Of a DNA stretch of 32,359 nt, positions 32,046 to 32,359 are shown piece by piece; within the stretch, counting starts at the first letter, position 1, and each line of letters opens with the position of its first letter. Where the stretch lies: the NCBI GenBank assembly GCA_900772575.1, contig CAAHEN010000173.1:1-32359 (forward strand), in the 5' to 3' direction. Source of the DNA: Bacteroidaceae bacterium. Lineage in GTDB: Bacteria > Bacteroidota > Bacteroidia > Bacteroidales > Bacteroidaceae. A program made the translations under genes and the position numbers. Under the pieces are notes generated by a model. It saw nothing but the letters and a program-made list of their open reading frames with translations, made no database searches and was not told the DNA's origin.

Positions 32046-32251
32046 TATTGATTGTTTCTTATTGCTGCCCGGTAGAACTTATAAACCTGTTCAGGACACC
32101 CCGAAGCGCTGGGGGCTTTCACAACGCATCATCAATCGCACACCATCATTACACATCAAATGCCCAACCCGCTCATAGGATTTTGTGACGGTTTTCAGGC
32201 ACACGGGGTGTTTGTCCCAGTGTCAGTGGATCCCATGAAGGTCTAAGATTT
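32046..32251. other. Uninterpreted tail between terminator and module B
   Basis: No gene or RNA is recognised. ACACCCCG (32096-32103) and CGGGGTGT (32204-32211) are complementary but 100 bases apart, which may be chance. Confidence 0.35.
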
Positions 32252-32265
32252 GAGTTTAACACAGC

Positions 32266-32296
32266 TTGCTTTCGGCGTGCGGAAGCCGTATATTTG
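32266..32296 (+). promoter_or_regulatory. Promoter of short hairpin module B
   Basis: TTG (32266-32268) and TATATTTG (32289-32296) are separated by 20 bases, the same as in module A. The flanks TTTAACAC and GAAGC are also shared with module A. Confidence 0.6.
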
Positions 32297-32301
32297 TACC
32301 A

Positions 32302-32337
32302 GAGGAAACGGCTATCCCACGCGGATAGCCGTTTTTT
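32302..32337 (+). ncRNA. Candidate short RNA or attenuator hairpin, module B
   Basis: A perfect 10-bp stem, ACGGCTATCC (32308-32317) with GGATAGCCGT (32323-32332), loop CACGC, ending in six T (32332-32337). It lies about 12 bases after the -7 box, so an RNA stopping here would be about 35 nt. The stem aligns with module A and differs by compensating changes. What lies downstream is outside the window. Confidence 0.4.
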
Positions 32338-32359
32338 GTGCTCTGCGGCGGTCGGCATC

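Overview
The window looks like chromosome of a member of the Bacteroidales, most likely a Prevotella-like lineage. The evidence is gene content and promoter style. There is a GT3-type glycogen synthase next to a DUF3417-type alpha-glucan phosphorylase, proteins of the Bacteroidetes families DUF4290, DUF4924 and DUF5690, a MurA with Asp in place of the usual catalytic Cys, and repeated TAnnTTTG -7 boxes with TTG about 19-21 bases upstream. The genus cannot be fixed from this window alone. Most genes are conserved chromosomal ones at moderate GC.

Layout. (1) Positions 1-1672 are strikingly GC-rich and hold part of a large polyvalent protein (LPD38-like) of a phage or integrative element. It is open at the left edge and stops abruptly where composition changes, so this is an element border, a decayed remnant or an assembly join. 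(2) 1807-9301, plus strand: a YrdC/TsaC-type threonylcarbamoyl-AMP synthase, a CLC chloride transporter with CBS domains, fmt, a LysE-type exporter, a DUF4924 protein, rfbD and prfC. (3) 9419-12734, minus strand: a compact 2-aminoethylphosphonate catabolism operon (MFS transporter, phnX, phnW). A divergent gene at 12953-13867 has a possible helix-turn-helix and may be its regulator. (4) 14126-15289: an OmpA-family porin-like protein with a strong-looking promoter and two consecutive hairpins behind it; the convergent gene is a TrmN6-like methyltransferase with an unusual insertion. (5) 16290-17087: a long non-coding stretch. (6) 17088-25878: a cell-envelope and housekeeping run of tsaB, DUF4290, murA, rimM, dxr, rseP, dnaG and a LysM glucosaminidase, mostly with short gaps or overlaps. 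(7) asnA at 26021-27058, then a 515-base gap with an operator-like repeat set, then the glycogen synthase and phosphorylase pair at 27574-31960, closed by a strong hairpin.

How the genes work together. The TsaC-like protein and TsaB belong to the same tRNA t6A pathway. MurA, Dxr (isoprenoid precursors for the lipid carrier), RseP and the glucosaminidase all touch envelope synthesis or surveillance. PhnW and PhnX form a complete route from 2-aminoethylphosphonate to acetaldehyde and phosphate, with the transporter gene translationally coupled ahead of them. The glycogen pair provides synthesis and breakdown of the same storage polymer from one promoter.

The least explained signal is a pair of alignable modules at about 16435-16518 and 32252-32337. 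Each has a full promoter followed within about 20 bases by a hairpin and six T residues. The two hairpins differ by paired, compensating changes, which suggests a selected RNA structure: a very short RNA or an attenuator leader. No tRNA, rRNA, CRISPR array or insertion sequence was recognised.
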